Assembly: GCF_036417845.1 (NCBI RefSeq)
Contig: NC_089980.1
Coordinates: forward strand, 50,094,501-50,158,500
Length of the DNA: 64,000 nt
Direction: 5' to 3'
From: Apteryx mantelli
Lineage: Eukaryota > Chordata > Aves > Apterygiformes > Apterygidae
Program-made: the position numbers and the translations under genes
The notes under the pieces: generated by a model
What the model was told of the DNA's origin: nothing
The model's input: the letters and a program-made list of their open reading frames with translations, nothing else
Database searches by the model: none
Shown here: positions 49,385-62,541 of the stretch, piece by piece
Layout of the letters: every line of letters starts with the position of its first letter
How positions within the stretch are numbered: the first letter of the stretch is position 1

Positions 49385-52300
49385 AAAATTCTTTGATTAT
49401 TTCCTAATAGTATGTCTCTGGAGTATATGTTCCTCAGCCTACAATGTGAATCTATCAAAAGGCAATAAAAATTAAGTAATAGTGATAACCCCAAATTCTG
49501 GGCAGAACTGAGAGTTTTATCTGGCTGCACTGCAATGCAGGACACAGTGACCAGAGAGCTTTTTACACACAAACTCCGTGAACAAAAGGCCACACAAACA
49601 GCTCAGTCGCCAGTTCTTAGAGCAGTCCTGTTACAGTGAAACCACACCAAAGATATGGGGGCATGAATAATGACGCTCAGGAAAGATATTACAGACAATA
49701 TGCATGCTTATCTCTAGTTTCAATATAAAAATGAATGCACCCTAAACTAAAAAGCCATAATTTAATGGCTTCTTTATTCTATAATTACCTTTCAAAACAA
49801 ATGATTGGTCTAGTCAGGAGATGGTAACAATTACTTCATTGTTACCTAAAAATAATACTAATCCATCAATGCAATAAAAATAAGGAAGACAATATATTCA
49901 ACATATGACAGAGAAATGGATGGGACAGGGAGAAGGGCTTTTTCAGCAATGGTCAAAATTGAGTTTTTCTACCCATCATTATTTCTGGAAGAGACACAAA
50001 AAATGCACAAGAGCTTTAGGCAGAAAATGTAAAATTTTTAATGCAACATAATTGCTTCAATTATCAAGAACTAATTTGGAATTTTTAATCAATTGATTTG
50101 CCAAAGAAATCCAAAACTTGTAATGAGGAGTGTAATAGTGACAGCAGATCAGCTATCTGAAATTAATACAATTCTTTCACACATACGTGTTCACTCATAC
50201 ACTATCTTTTAGTAACAACAAAAATTTTTTAATGGTGGAAAAAAAACCCTTTAAAGTCAGTGTCAAACTGAATGTCATGTATTTTGCCCAACTCCTTGAG
50301 TGGTCCATTTAAGAATCCATTTTAGCTACTCTTCCAGATAAGATTATCCATGAGAATCATACATTTCCCCATAGGTAGAAAACAAATATAATTTGTCACA
50401 TGTTGTGCTACACAGACATTTCTGCACAGTTGCTGCACTTCACTAGAATGTCTGAAGGGGAAGACACCCCAGGTAGTTGGCTGCAGACACATCTCAGCAA
50501 CATGGCACATAGCACAATTTGACACATATAGTCTTTATAAATCCAATGTCGATGAAGTCAAACAAATTTCCTTCTTATTTATAGTAACAGGCAAGAGCAG
50601 ATCTCTGCCGTCTTGTTACACAGATGGTTATAACATTTTTGTAGTTAACTTACAACCACTGATGCCTGAGGAATAGACACACATCTGCCCCAAACTGCCA
50701 GTCCTGTAGGCTCTTCTTTTTAACTTTAGCTACCAAAAATATAGTTGAAATACATGTCAAACCCCCCCCCCAAAGACTACCACAACAAAAAGCCCCATAC
50801 AAATTTGCCTAAAATGTATTGTTATTGTTAATGTTATACAGATTGAACAGTGATCATACACACATTAGAGTGAAAAATATCAACGCTGATCACCAAAACA
50901 GAAGTTTCAGAGAGCACTCATAGCCCCAGATTCCACGTACCGAACAGTCTTTGGAAAACAGTAACTAGAAGCTTCTAAATTCATGTTTTACTAAAAGCAT
51001 TTTAAACACACCACACACTTCATAAAAACTATTGTCCATACACTCTTTCTTTCTTGCTGCCTGGTATAAAGGAAAGGCATGGATGGCTCATCTTATTAAA
51101 AAAAAAAAAAAAGAAAAAAAAGAAAAGGAAAGTTACTGGGATTTTCTTCTGCTACATAGAGACATCACTCCATATTTGCTGTATTTCCACACATCATCTA
51201 GGTCTTTAAAAGGAAAAATATATACAGAGAAGAGCTAGCATATAAAATGAAATGCTTCACATTTTAGATGCTGGCTTTTCCACAGAAGAAAATATCTAAA
51301 TAGATGAAGTACAATCAAATGCTTGCTCTAGGGGAAGAATAGATGCAGAAAAGTAAAGCTGTAATTGAGCTTTGTACATCCCAAGAGTTGTTAATCAACT
51401 TCACTGAAAGCTTAAATAGCCTGATAAAATCCTGACCCACGGCAGCTTGACCAAATATTAGTTACTAATGAATGTGTTCCATCAATAACGCATCTAGGAA
51501 TATCCCTGTCTTTTGCTTCTTACTCCCAAAATTGGAAGAGAATAGAGCTTGCGAGAAAGTGGATCTGCATTTATAGAACTGGCCTAACTAGAGAGGGGAT
51601 AATGTGTACACTATGCCTTAGAATTTGGTTTGGAAACATAAAAATTGGAGAGAATGAACCAACATTTTAAGTAGCATTATTTAATTTGATTTGAATTTTA
51701 CTTCTCCTGGAATCTATTTTTGTGGAGTGGGACACAGCAAGGGAATAGAAGGGTGGCTTAACCTTTTTTTTTGCTACATATTTTATTTACTCTTTGCTAT
51801 TTTTCTATCTCAGTAGTTATAAAAAAAAAAAAAGTGTACTTTCTGCTACCTTCTAATTTCTACTATGAACACAAATCTACAGACTGGGAATTTGCAGAAT
51901 TTAGCCATAAAATTTGCTTTAGAGTTAAAATTGATACCTCTGCGCTCTCTGCCACATAACAGACAACATTTCATTCCTCCAAGACTCAGATCTGTGAAGT
52001 CACTGTGCTGACCAGCTCATTTCCAGTGGCACAGCAGTGACTCTCTGCCACATGTTACCTAATACCTTTGAGATAATAACTTAGCCACACAAATTGCTGT
52101 CTAAAATTAAAAGCACATAGCTAAAAAAATTAAAAAAATAAAATCAAAACAAGAACAAATGTGATATACATTTGAAAGCAAAGAGCTACAGGCTTGCTAG
52201 ATCAATAACAATAAATGAACACCCCTTTTAAGCTCCACTGCAGTATTAACACGTCTCCATAGTCACAGGAACTGCAAATTTTTAAACTCATGTTCATGGA

Positions 52301-55300
52301 CATCTACTTCTTTCAATGCCATATTTCACTGAGCAAAACACAGTGAAAGGGATGGATATGCGTATTACATTGAAAACACTGATTAAAAACCATCTTTGAT
52401 TATTGTAATTTAAAGTAATCTTTTTTTAAAAACTTGGTATATCATTTCAGACAATATTCATATGCAGTACATATTCAGAGAGAAAGATAGGAATGGCAAA
52501 GTTATCTTGTGCATTTTTAGGAATGCAGGTATCACAACTGCCAAAACATTGCTATTCTAAAGAAATCGTGATTGATCAGTTAGTTAGATCTTGCTCCTTC
52601 TACAAAATAGTTACATCAGGGCCTGTTATATTCTCATAGCAGAACACAAGCAGTGACAGAGATTTCTTCTTAAATACAAATACCACATTTTTTATTATAT
52701 AAATGCAAACGTTAGGCCCCAAATTAATTCAAAATAATTTTGATAAAAGAATTTTTCTAACAGGAGCTAGAAGAACAGCAGATAGAAAATTAGACAGGAA
52801 ACTACTGCACATGATCAGGGAGCAAAAAAGATGAGGGCTATTTGTTGTAGTTGTTATACTTGCTGTTTTTCTTCACTTAGAACTGAATAGTTCATAGCCA
52901 ATTTATAGCATTTGGGGACTGATGCTGAAAAATCTATTTAGGTTTTCATATGGAAAAAAAATCAAATTACATTGAATTTTTACAGCAGCTTTTTATAGCA
53001 GCTTTGCCACTAATTACCTGGATTTTAAATAAATACAGTGCAGATTCATCACAAAAAAGATGTTAAAAGAGTCCCCCCCTTAAAATGCTGGTAAAGTATA
53101 TTGGCCATGGTTCAAACACCTAGTAATCTCTGCCATATTTACATATTCTACAATATTTAACATGAGAAGCACTATCACTGTCCTGTTTTCTCTCCTTGCT
53201 GTCATCAAAACATCAGCAGAAGGTAAGGCACTGCCTGCAGCACAACCACGCTGCTTTCAAACCACTTTTCTGTTCTGGATTAATGCTTTCAATCTTTTCT
53301 AGTGTATAGTCACTGCTGGTGCAGCAGAGCATAGGTTCAATAGGTCTATTCCATTTTGACACAGAGGAAAGGTTGTCCTAAAAACTAACAAATCATTCTT
53401 AAATTCAACTAGATGCTAATAATTCTATAGGAACAACAAGGAAAAAAAAATATTTTCCCCCAAAAGCAACACTGCGACTGGTCTTGCTGTGCCAGTGCAG
53501 ATTGCAGTGGGAACACCTACTTTGTAAGCAGAAAGGTGCCTCTGCATCTGTTTGTAGAAGTTTTAATAGCCTGCGTATGTTGGAGGCCAGCAGTCCAGCT
53601 AACCAAGCCTACCCGTGAAAAGTAACGGTCTTGAGTCTGAAGCCGAAGAATTAATGAGTCACACTGCTCACCCGTTAATCGCAAACTCAGATCTATTTTT
53701 CCTGAAATGGAGAGAATATACACTAAAATACTGTGTACTTCTATGGGTACTTCAGGATCTAGATGATTTGAACTTTCTATTTCTCTGTTCAAAACTAAAA
53801 CAAGGCTTTAAAACTTTGAAGTAGATACAAATGCCTTTTAATGCCAAAACTTGTATATAATTGAAATATTTAATGAGTATACACTAATAGTCTATAATAT
53901 ATCTATCCCTCCTTTTCTTATACCAGACATCTACATAAACATTCTACAGGCTGCAATCCACTTTGACAATTAAAACACAGAATCTTATTAGAATTTCCAC
54001 CTTTAGGTTAGAGAACGTGTATGTTATGTGAGCTTCTTTGTGAAAACTGCTGAACACAGTGGATGAATCAGTGCTTGTCCCCCAAAACGTTAACAATCTA
54101 CATAAATAAAGAAACCAAAAGGGAGGTGAGGCCAATGACAAGAGTACGTGGTTACACAGACCAGGGCCACAAACGTAGCATTTGGAATTTCTTTGTTCTC
54201 TGAGCTATAAAAGACGATGGCAATCTTAGGTTGCAGAAGAACAGGATGAGGTACAGACAGAAACAGGACAAGGAAGAGGAAAGGAGGACGACTGGAAGAC
54301 TGAGGAGAGGCATGGAGAGCTTCCAAGAAACAAGCTGATATGGACAGACAGAGAATAAAGGGTTAGAGGAAAAAAGTTAATAAAAGAGAATGAACATACA
54401 AGACTGGATGCTTCAGTACATGCAAGCTCTGTTCATATAAGGTGGTCTGTGGAAGAAAACAGCAAGCAGAATTTTGCCCAGTCAGGACTGGCCAGCCCAA
54501 ATAAAGTTAAACTGCCTTTGTGCCTTTCATTACTGATGAGAGGTAGCCTGGAGGATTGGGTTTGCAGAGCTGCCTCTGATATCCCCCTGCTTTCTCCTCT
54601 CCTGCTTTTCCAGCCATGACTAAACTCTCTTCAGCGCCTGTGATTCTCAGCTGCACAGAAATACAGACTGGAAAACAGAGTGAGAGAGCACAAATAACTT
54701 CTTGGTACCAAGATTCCTCCAGATAAAGAAAAGTTTCCACAGTGATCTCTAAGGCCATCTAATACAAATTACACAGCACAAGGCATTAGCTGTCTGGACA
54801 CTTTGACCAGAAGAGTCAAGTGGTATCAGTGGAAATGCTCCATACTAGTTTCACTGCAGCTGCTCCCAGTTGGTCCTAAGGAAGCCATTGCTTCTGTCAA
54901 AGGCTAGTTGTGCCCAGAAGCTGTTAATAGTACTCTGAATACTAAGATTTAATAAGATTTTTCTGTTTATTCAAGTTATACATTACTGAGAAAGTTAAGA
55001 TGGAAATACTGAAAAATATATCTATTATGTGACAACACAGAATCCACATCTGTAGCCTACATTCACATTATTGAATATCCTCCTCTCTCCTCCCCCCCCC
55101 TTTTTTTTTTTGAGTATGGTAAGACAATTCATCCAAGTTAAAGCAGAGAACAGCATAAGCAGCCCACACACATATGTACTAGGTTTAAATTTTTTGGAAA
55201 ACTATATTGTACAAGCTTTCCTTTTATTTATCAAAAATGGCACAAGCAAAAGATGTTATAAAAAAAACTCCAAAGAATGGCTGCAGGGTAGGGAGGCAGT

Positions 55301-55418
55301 CATTTTCATGAAAGAAAGAATATTACTTTCAAACAACCCAGTGTCATTTTTCTGTTTACACACCACAACAGGTACAGTAGATCATACCATATACTGACAG
55401 ATTAACAGGACCTCCTAC

Positions 55419-55550
55419 CTCGACTTCATCCTCTCATGCATTCTCCCATGCTGGATACATTGTTGCTCCAATTCATCATTCCTTTTCTGCATCTTCTCCA
55501 ATCTGCCATGAAGATACTCTTTTTCCTGACTAAGCTGGTTGACTTCAGAT
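55419..55550 (-). CDS. SDCCAG8 internal coding exon (coiled coil)
   Basis: This exon encodes SEVNQLSQEKEYLHGR through NDELEQQCIQHGRMHERMKS and is collinear with the mammalian SDCCAG8 segment SEIAQLSQEK…RRNEELEEQCVQHGRVHETMK. The first base completes the Arg codon (AG|A) begun in the exon at 62433, and the last two bases (AG) start the Arg completed at 19416. The minus-strand acceptor is actgttttacttctgtag and the donor is GTAGGA. Length is 132 nt, with no insertion or deletion relative to human. High Glu/Gln/Lys content and hydrophobic heptad positions mark continuous coiled coil. In mammals the C-terminal third of the protein mediates centrosomal partner binding. Confidence 0.96.
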
Positions 55551-58500
55551 CTACAGAAGTAAAACAGTGATGATGGATGTTGTCAGATTTCATCCTGCAG
55601 TGTGCCATCAATATGTGGCTTCAGCATTTATAAAATTTCAAACATGTATATATAATGCATAAACAGGCTATTACTAGAACTCACAGAAACAAAACACTGT
55701 TTCAAATAATTCTAAGAAGAAAGAACACAATGCTGAAGGGTATCTGGTAAATACACCAATGGCAATTACTCAGTCATAGGTCAGCTAACTTCAGACTAAT
55801 TTAAGAAGCATGCCATTTGATATCATGTGCTGATGTTAAGTAAGATCACTAAATGTAAATTCATACTTGTTAAGCAACAATTTGGCCAGCATTGTGAAAA
55901 CATATTTCAAGCTCTTTATTTGTAAAAGCTAACATATAACTTAAAAAATGGCTACTAAAATCTTGTTCAAACCTTACCGTACTGTACAGCCTGAACTATC
56001 AATGGTGCTATAGTTTTAGAAACTTTGATAATATAATAGGCCCAAAATACCATAAGAGATACAACACTTTAGGAGGAAAATGAATAAAAGCTTAAGAAAC
56101 AAGGGACGAACCATGCAGGCATACTAATCTCTGCACAGCCTTTAAGAAAATTAGTCACTTTAGCAATTCTTACTCTTCACGGGTGAGCAGATCCATGAAT
56201 GACCTAGGACTGCTACTTGCTACATCTCTAACCGTCAGCCCATGAAAAAATAGACATGAGCTGTTTCTTAATATCAGGAAAAGATCTCAGATAAAATTGT
56301 GATAAAATATACATTATGCACTTGTACAGTTTAACTCTTCAGAAAAGGTTAATGAGAACATGTCAGAATCTGCTATACCATCAGAAAGTAAGGATCAGAA
56401 GCAAGCAAATTTGTTTTATGGCATCTGCCACTCCAGATCTTGAGGTTAAAAAGCTCCAGAGATATCTTTAAATCATACACTTAAATATGCTGCAGCTACA
56501 GAAGAAAGATACTTTACCTTCTAGACTGTTACAGAATGCAACAACAACTGACATTTAAAAAAATAAAACAAAGTACAGGGGGGCTGGAATACTCTTCCTT
56601 CAAAAATATGCTGTTACACTGACAAGTCAAGTCTGGAAATGACAACATAATCTTTTCATATTTAAATAAGGAACAATACATGATATCATCTGTGAATCTA
56701 AAAGAACAAGAGCAATTTTGAAAAACTGTATGTATTGAATTTAACCTTGTGGTTACAGGTCTACCAAGGAGCATCACTGAAAAATACATCAGAATCATGT
56801 CCATCAAACTCATACGCAAAAGAGCATCCTGGACAGTTACATAAAAGTGAGAAGGAAGTTACAGGAAGGCAACAGAAGTCAAATTGTTACAGCAATCATT
56901 TAGCAGAAATTCTAGCAAGTGTGAAATGTCAGCACTAGAAAAGTGTCGTCATTTGGACCAACCATTATCACACAGTATGAACGTGGTCTTTACTTGATAC
57001 CGATATTGTCAGAAAGACAAGTGAAGCAAGGCTTCCTCACAAAGCAGCTCAACAGAGATCTCATGCAACAGATCCCAACCAAGGGATAACAGGGATTAAA
57101 CTCATCTGCCATCTTGTGTTCCTTTCTTGCCAGTAAAAGGCAACAACAGTATGTGCCCTGTGGGAATACTGCAAATTACCGTGCTTGTAGGGTTTCCCAA
57201 CTGTGGGAGCCTGCTTCTTTTTCTTCATTTATATGTGACCGACTGATTCATAGAAGCAGCAGAAGCAATTTTCAAGACAGTAAAAATCTGAAAGTTTTAA
57301 GGGACTTGTTCACTCATCTCCAGCATCTCTAAGGTGCTGGAATTCTTTCTGGAAGGATCAAGGCATTCAAATCTAACGTACCCCAAAATAATATACTACT
57401 GAAAATTATCCTTAAAGAAAAAGAAAATGCTCAATTAATTGAAAACATCAGTAGCATGATTTCTAATACCCAAAATACAGACCTAAATGCCTAATACTTT
57501 GAATCATTTTACTTGGGCTGTTCTCTTCTCCTAAAACACCTTTTCTGTAGTAACAGTTGAAGCACTCGGCACCAAAAAAAAAAAAAACAACAGTTAAAAG
57601 AGTATCTACACAACAGCCCTTACAAGTCTAGTATCTCAGAGTTTGATCACCCAGATTCAAGTATTTCATTCCACCGAAATTCTGAAGGACAATACATATG
57701 AAGGGCAGAATGCGTACCAAAATCAACGTTAAAAAGTTCAGGCAAGGAAACAGCCAATGACAAAGGTACATGTGTTGGCATTAAAAAGAGAATACTGGTC
57801 TCAGTACAAGGCTGCAGACCAAGAGTTTTCATTATCATCTGACATAAACTTCTTAGGTAGCTTTGAATAGCCCACTTATCTGGCTCAGTTTCCTAAGACT
57901 GACATAAGACAATTAATTCTATGTGATTTTTACATGACTTCAAAATTGTTAGTAATAAAAATACAGAAATATATAGAATTGCAATAAGCCTGAACAACCG
58001 TACTGAACATGACAACACGTATAGACTATGAGTAGCAATTCCACCCAGCCAGGTTCAGCGTAACTGCTTCTGAATCACTCTGCTCACAAGCCATCATACA
58101 CCATGGATAGGGGAGAAAGGGGCAGTGCCAAAATTCTGAGATAGCCCACCCACAACTCCAGGGCGTGATATAAGCTAGGAAAGCCTGTAAGTTGGGTGCT
58201 ATGTCTGATGGATGCAGAGCATAAAGGACACAGCACAGACATGCTGATGGCGCTCCACCGCAGCTACTCTGGGTCCAACAGACCAAGTTAGTGATGGGTT
58301 TAAACTGTTTCAGTGAGAAGACACTGAAGCGTGCAGACATTTGGAGCATCACCATCTGAGCTGAACTCTGCATGGAGCTGCACTTCTGCAGACTTAGGCT
58401 GGCCCCAGAGGTCACACAGTCATGGTACCCTATCAGTGTGTGAGCTAATAAGACCCCTATGAAATCAATATTATTTTAAAACTGCATGGAGCATAGCTAC

Positions 58501-61500
58501 AACTTCACATTAATTTGAAAATACAAAATGGAAGCTTGCTTGTAAGTAGATGTGTAATAGTGCTGCAGCTTTGCCAAATCTCACTTAATTGTTCAAAGTA
58601 ATTGATGATATGGAGGCGGGGGGGGGAGGGAAGAGGGGAAGGCAACAACAAAATAATCCTCTATACTTCTGGATTCATTTAACTACCAAAAAGTCTCAAC
58701 TTCTGTTTAAAAACAAAGTTAAGTTTTTATCCCCCATCCTGGCTAAAAAAGTCTTGGAAAAAATTCAAGTTCATCCAAAAAATTCAAAACTTGGAGGCAA
58801 AGAACCAGCAAAGATTAAATACTCATAATTTAAACCAATCTCAGGATATTTTTAGGATGAGCTGATTTTTGAACACTAAGATGGCAATGCTGCCTTTACT
58901 CTGAACAATCTTTTGCACTGCAGCACTTGGAGTCTCAGCACAGAGGCTGGCTTTTTTAAGCAGTGTCTTTTCCTACTCTTAAAACCATTTACTTGTATAG
59001 CAATTACATATACGCTCCAAAATATTTTTGCTGACACAGTGAGTATCAGGATAATAATTTTTCAGAAAAACTGTATATAATCTTTATGACTGATCCTGGA
59101 TACAGATTGTGTTTCACATCTTTGTATTGCTACCTTCAACAAACATTTTACTCCTGGTATTGAGTGCAATGACTGCAGTCAACCAAACATGCAGAAAAAT
59201 AGTTCAGCCGGGTGTGTGTTCCTTACTTCAATTAAACTCACACAGTTGGATGCCTACCATTGCCAAAACAGTAATATAATTTATACATTATAGTCCAAAC
59301 AGTAAAACTACACTAAAAGTCATTTAACAATATTTATAACACCATAAAATACAGTGTTAAAATATATGAACTGCAATATGTACCAAAATTATAAAATTTG
59401 TTTCTCATCATCAGTGATTAAAACCAGGATCATTGCTCTAGCTTCAATACTCACAACCCTGGTGACAGATTAGAATTCAAATCTTAATGATCAATTTACA
59501 ATTAACAAGATAGAAGTGAAACAAATTAAACCAACCATTATATATAATGAGACCCAATGGACTCCCATTGTTCCCCTTAATTACAAAACGCAAATCACAA
59601 ATACACAGTGGGCAGTGTTAAGCATTAATCCACAACCCAGAAACTCAGATAGTGACAATCAGAGAAAAAAAATGAACAAAATAACAGAGAAGAAATCAAC
59701 AAAGGACTATATTTTTAAACATGCCTATGCATACAAAAACCTGCACAGACACTATCTGCTTTCTGTACAGCTTGAGGGGTTTATAATTTGTTGACATTGT
59801 CTTTCTGAAGCTTTTCTAATCCTGAACAGGGGCTAACTCACAATAATGGTGCCAGTTTATATATAAACAAGAAAACTTCAGTTTAGATTTCTCCGAAAGC
59901 CTGTGTGAAATATAAAAACATACATGCAGTTTGGAAATGTCCCACTTACATTGTGCAAATAACTACTTATCACAGATAAATTTGAAATGTATCTTATTAA
60001 AAATGGTCCTTTGAATTCCTATGAAGAAACAAAAATTTTAAATAAACTTACTATTGCATCTCTTATTAAAAACACTTGAGTGTTTTACCTATTAAACAAT
60101 GGGGCTGATATTATGCAATTATTTCTTAACCCCATGGAACTAAGGCACAAAAATCCCAGAAGTACAGCAAGAAAATACACAACTAGATTCAAAATTCATA
60201 TCCAGAAGCAACATTTTTGTCCTAATCCTCTCTTGTGCCCTGGGATAAAAGTCTGTTAGTGCGGAGGTCAGGATCTCTACAGTAGCTGCAGTTCATGGCA
60301 AGGCCACTATACCAAAAATAGGGCAAAAATCTTTTCCGTGCGAATAGTGCATATTGAATAATCTATGCTGCTTCATGATCTGCTTTTACTGACATACACA
60401 TGAAGTAAAGTTATAAGATCTTCCAAAGATGACATTTCTCAAAGCAGAGAGCTCTAGGATTCTACCCCAGAACTGTAGTTCTCCACCACCATCCAGTGAC
60501 AGTGAGCCAGGAAGACTGCCTTTAGGAAACATGTTACTGAAGGATATACCACAGCTATTCATTTAAAACTTAGCTGAAGTTATTTTTTGCATCTGATCTT
60601 CTGGCCACATCACCTTTTGAAGCCATCTATTGGCTTGCCATTTTCCACCACCGCCAGTTCCTTTCTGTTCTCATTTTCATACGTTCTCTCAGTTCTGCCC
60701 CTACCTGTTTGTCCACTCTTGTATCTGCCTGCAGCAGCTCCCACTCCAGTGAAGGCAATCTCAAGCTATATTAGGGCCACCACTTAAAGCTGTTACCAAA
60801 TGTTTTTCCATACTGTTCCCTCTGCAAAAGATACCATTTTGCAGGGATCGAAGAGGGCTCCTTTTCCCCTTTTCAGGTTCTTGACACAGGGAGCTAATGC
60901 TGGTAGGTGGAGAAACACTTGGCAATCTCTGGTATTTATTTTCAGAGAATAATGTGTTTTCACAGTATGTTTCCTGTCTTTCCTCCATCCTTTTACAGTT
61001 ACTAGTCTGTGATGGTGAGCTCTAGCAACAAAGTCTGCATGCGTTTTTATTGCTGGAATAATATGATTTGAATATTACTGTAAATCTATTTAATTTTATA
61101 TGACTTTAGCAGAGAAGCTCTGCTTTTTCAGGAGAAAATCCCATTTGCTTATCTCTGGAGTATCCACCACAACATTTGCAAGGAAAGAGTGCTTACATTT
61201 CCTCAAGTTTCTAATTCCTTCCCCAAACACTCTGCATGGGATTCAGCTCACAACTTCAACCATGTAACAGCTAGTCAACACTTTATATTCAGTGGAAAGT
61301 AGGCTGGGCAGTGGAAGGAGTACATGTGGGAAGCATCATATATGCCTGCCATCTACTTATTCCCTTATGATCATTCTTGGAAACCGGATACTGGGGTAAA
61401 AGAACCCTCTCCCTGACCGAGGATGGCCCCCCTTATGTTACCTCAACAGAGTGACTAAATCCACCCACCAGAAGAAGAATCATAACTTGAAGACCAATTC

Positions 61501-62432
61501 TGTCTTTGCCGAGTGTTTTAGACAGCTTCTGTGAAGTAAGATGAATCCTACCCCTAACTACCAAATTCACTTTGCATGAAATTTGCATAAGTTGCAGAAT
61601 GCCAGCTCACCACATAACTCCTGTTTCCTACCCTAAATATGAACCTTGAAGAAAGTTTCAACAGAGATGAAATATAAAAAAAAATAGAAAATTGAACGAA
61701 AAAATGAAAAAATGTAAAATCGAACTATTTATTAATACAGTGTGAGGGCTGCAACTACAAAATTCTCAGTTATTTAAAACATGATAGTCCTGTCCTATAG
61801 GAGGTAACTTTGAAATAGATACCTTAATACTCTTGTATTTATTTTAACCATTTATTGCTTCCAGTTTTTGTTCTACTCCAGAATTTTTTTAATTGCTTTG
61901 CATTTAGAACTGCTATTGATTTTAATGAGAGCACCACAAAACAAGTGGTGGCAGAATCAGAGCTTTAATGACAAGCAATTTTGACAAGAATTTTTTCCAG
62001 AGATAATTATTCAGTATGTAGCATTGTGACTTTAAGTAAATAATTTAACCAACAGACTACAGTTTGGAGAATGTGAAATATTTAGCATTTTTCATATAAT
62101 TTCAGATGAACTGAAATTGTAGCTCTTTTGTTAACTATTTTCTACTTTTCATATTAAGAATATGAACATCAGGAAGAATATAATAGTATGTCATTTTTAT
62201 ACTGGAATAGTAAAAGTAATTTGAATTAATGGCCAGAAACACCATCTAAAAAGAGGAAAATTAGAATTTCCCTGGATAAAAATCCATACCTGTTTCTTAA
62301 ATGGTATATGCTACATTCACATTGAGAAGCTGTATAATAGCTAGGACAAGATGAATAGTAAGTACAAACGAAAAATAAAGAAGCATGGCCTAATAATAAA
62401 AGGGATAGGATAGAATAAAAAAAAGTACTAAC
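55551..62432 (-). other. SDCCAG8 intron
   Basis: This intron is about 6.9 kb, AT-rich, with a standard acceptor and a GTTAGT donor. It contains a G-run motif at 58618-58638 and a short A-run near 57570. I see no gene, recognisable transposon or RNA gene inside it. Confidence 0.85.
58618..58638 (+). other. G-rich quadruplex-capable run
   Basis: Nine G, then A, GGG, AAGA and GGGG satisfy a short-loop G-quadruplex pattern on the plus strand, the non-template strand for plus and template for SDCCAG8. Confidence 0.4.
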
Positions 62433-62541
62433 CTGTATTTCTCTGATATTTGCTCCAACTTCCTTGCCAACATACAACATTCTTCCTTTAATTTTGCTAT
62501 GAACGTGTTGTGGGAGGTCAGCAATGAATCCAGTTCATTTA
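62433..62541 (-). CDS. SDCCAG8 internal coding exon (coiled coil)
   Basis: This exon encodes NELDSLLTSHNTFIAKLKE and then ECCMLARKLEQISEKY, collinear with human NEQYLLLTSQNTFLTKLKE…CCTLAKKLEQISQK. The first two bases (TA) complete a codon from an exon outside the window, and the last two (AG) start an Arg completed at 55550. The acceptor on the minus strand is ttataatttctag and the donor is GTTAGT. Length is 109 nt. The LKEECCxLAxKLEQIS core is the most conserved stretch and makes the gene assignment secure. Confidence 0.96.

Larger units (their letters stand above)
19417..55418 (-). other. Large SDCCAG8 intron (about 36 kb)
   Basis: The flanking exons join in register with no residues missing relative to the mammalian protein, so no constitutive coding exon is expected here. 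Most of the interval is AT-rich, unannotatable intron. A higher-GC section spans about 22.4-25.9 kb and includes the CpG-rich island. Individual repeats and structures are listed separately. I saw no nested gene with recognisable protein similarity on either strand. Confidence 0.85.

Noticed and set aside
49219-49593. Reading frames with long Cys-Val, Tyr-Ile or Thr-His repeats
   Set aside because: They are translations of the TG/AC/GTAT microsatellite.
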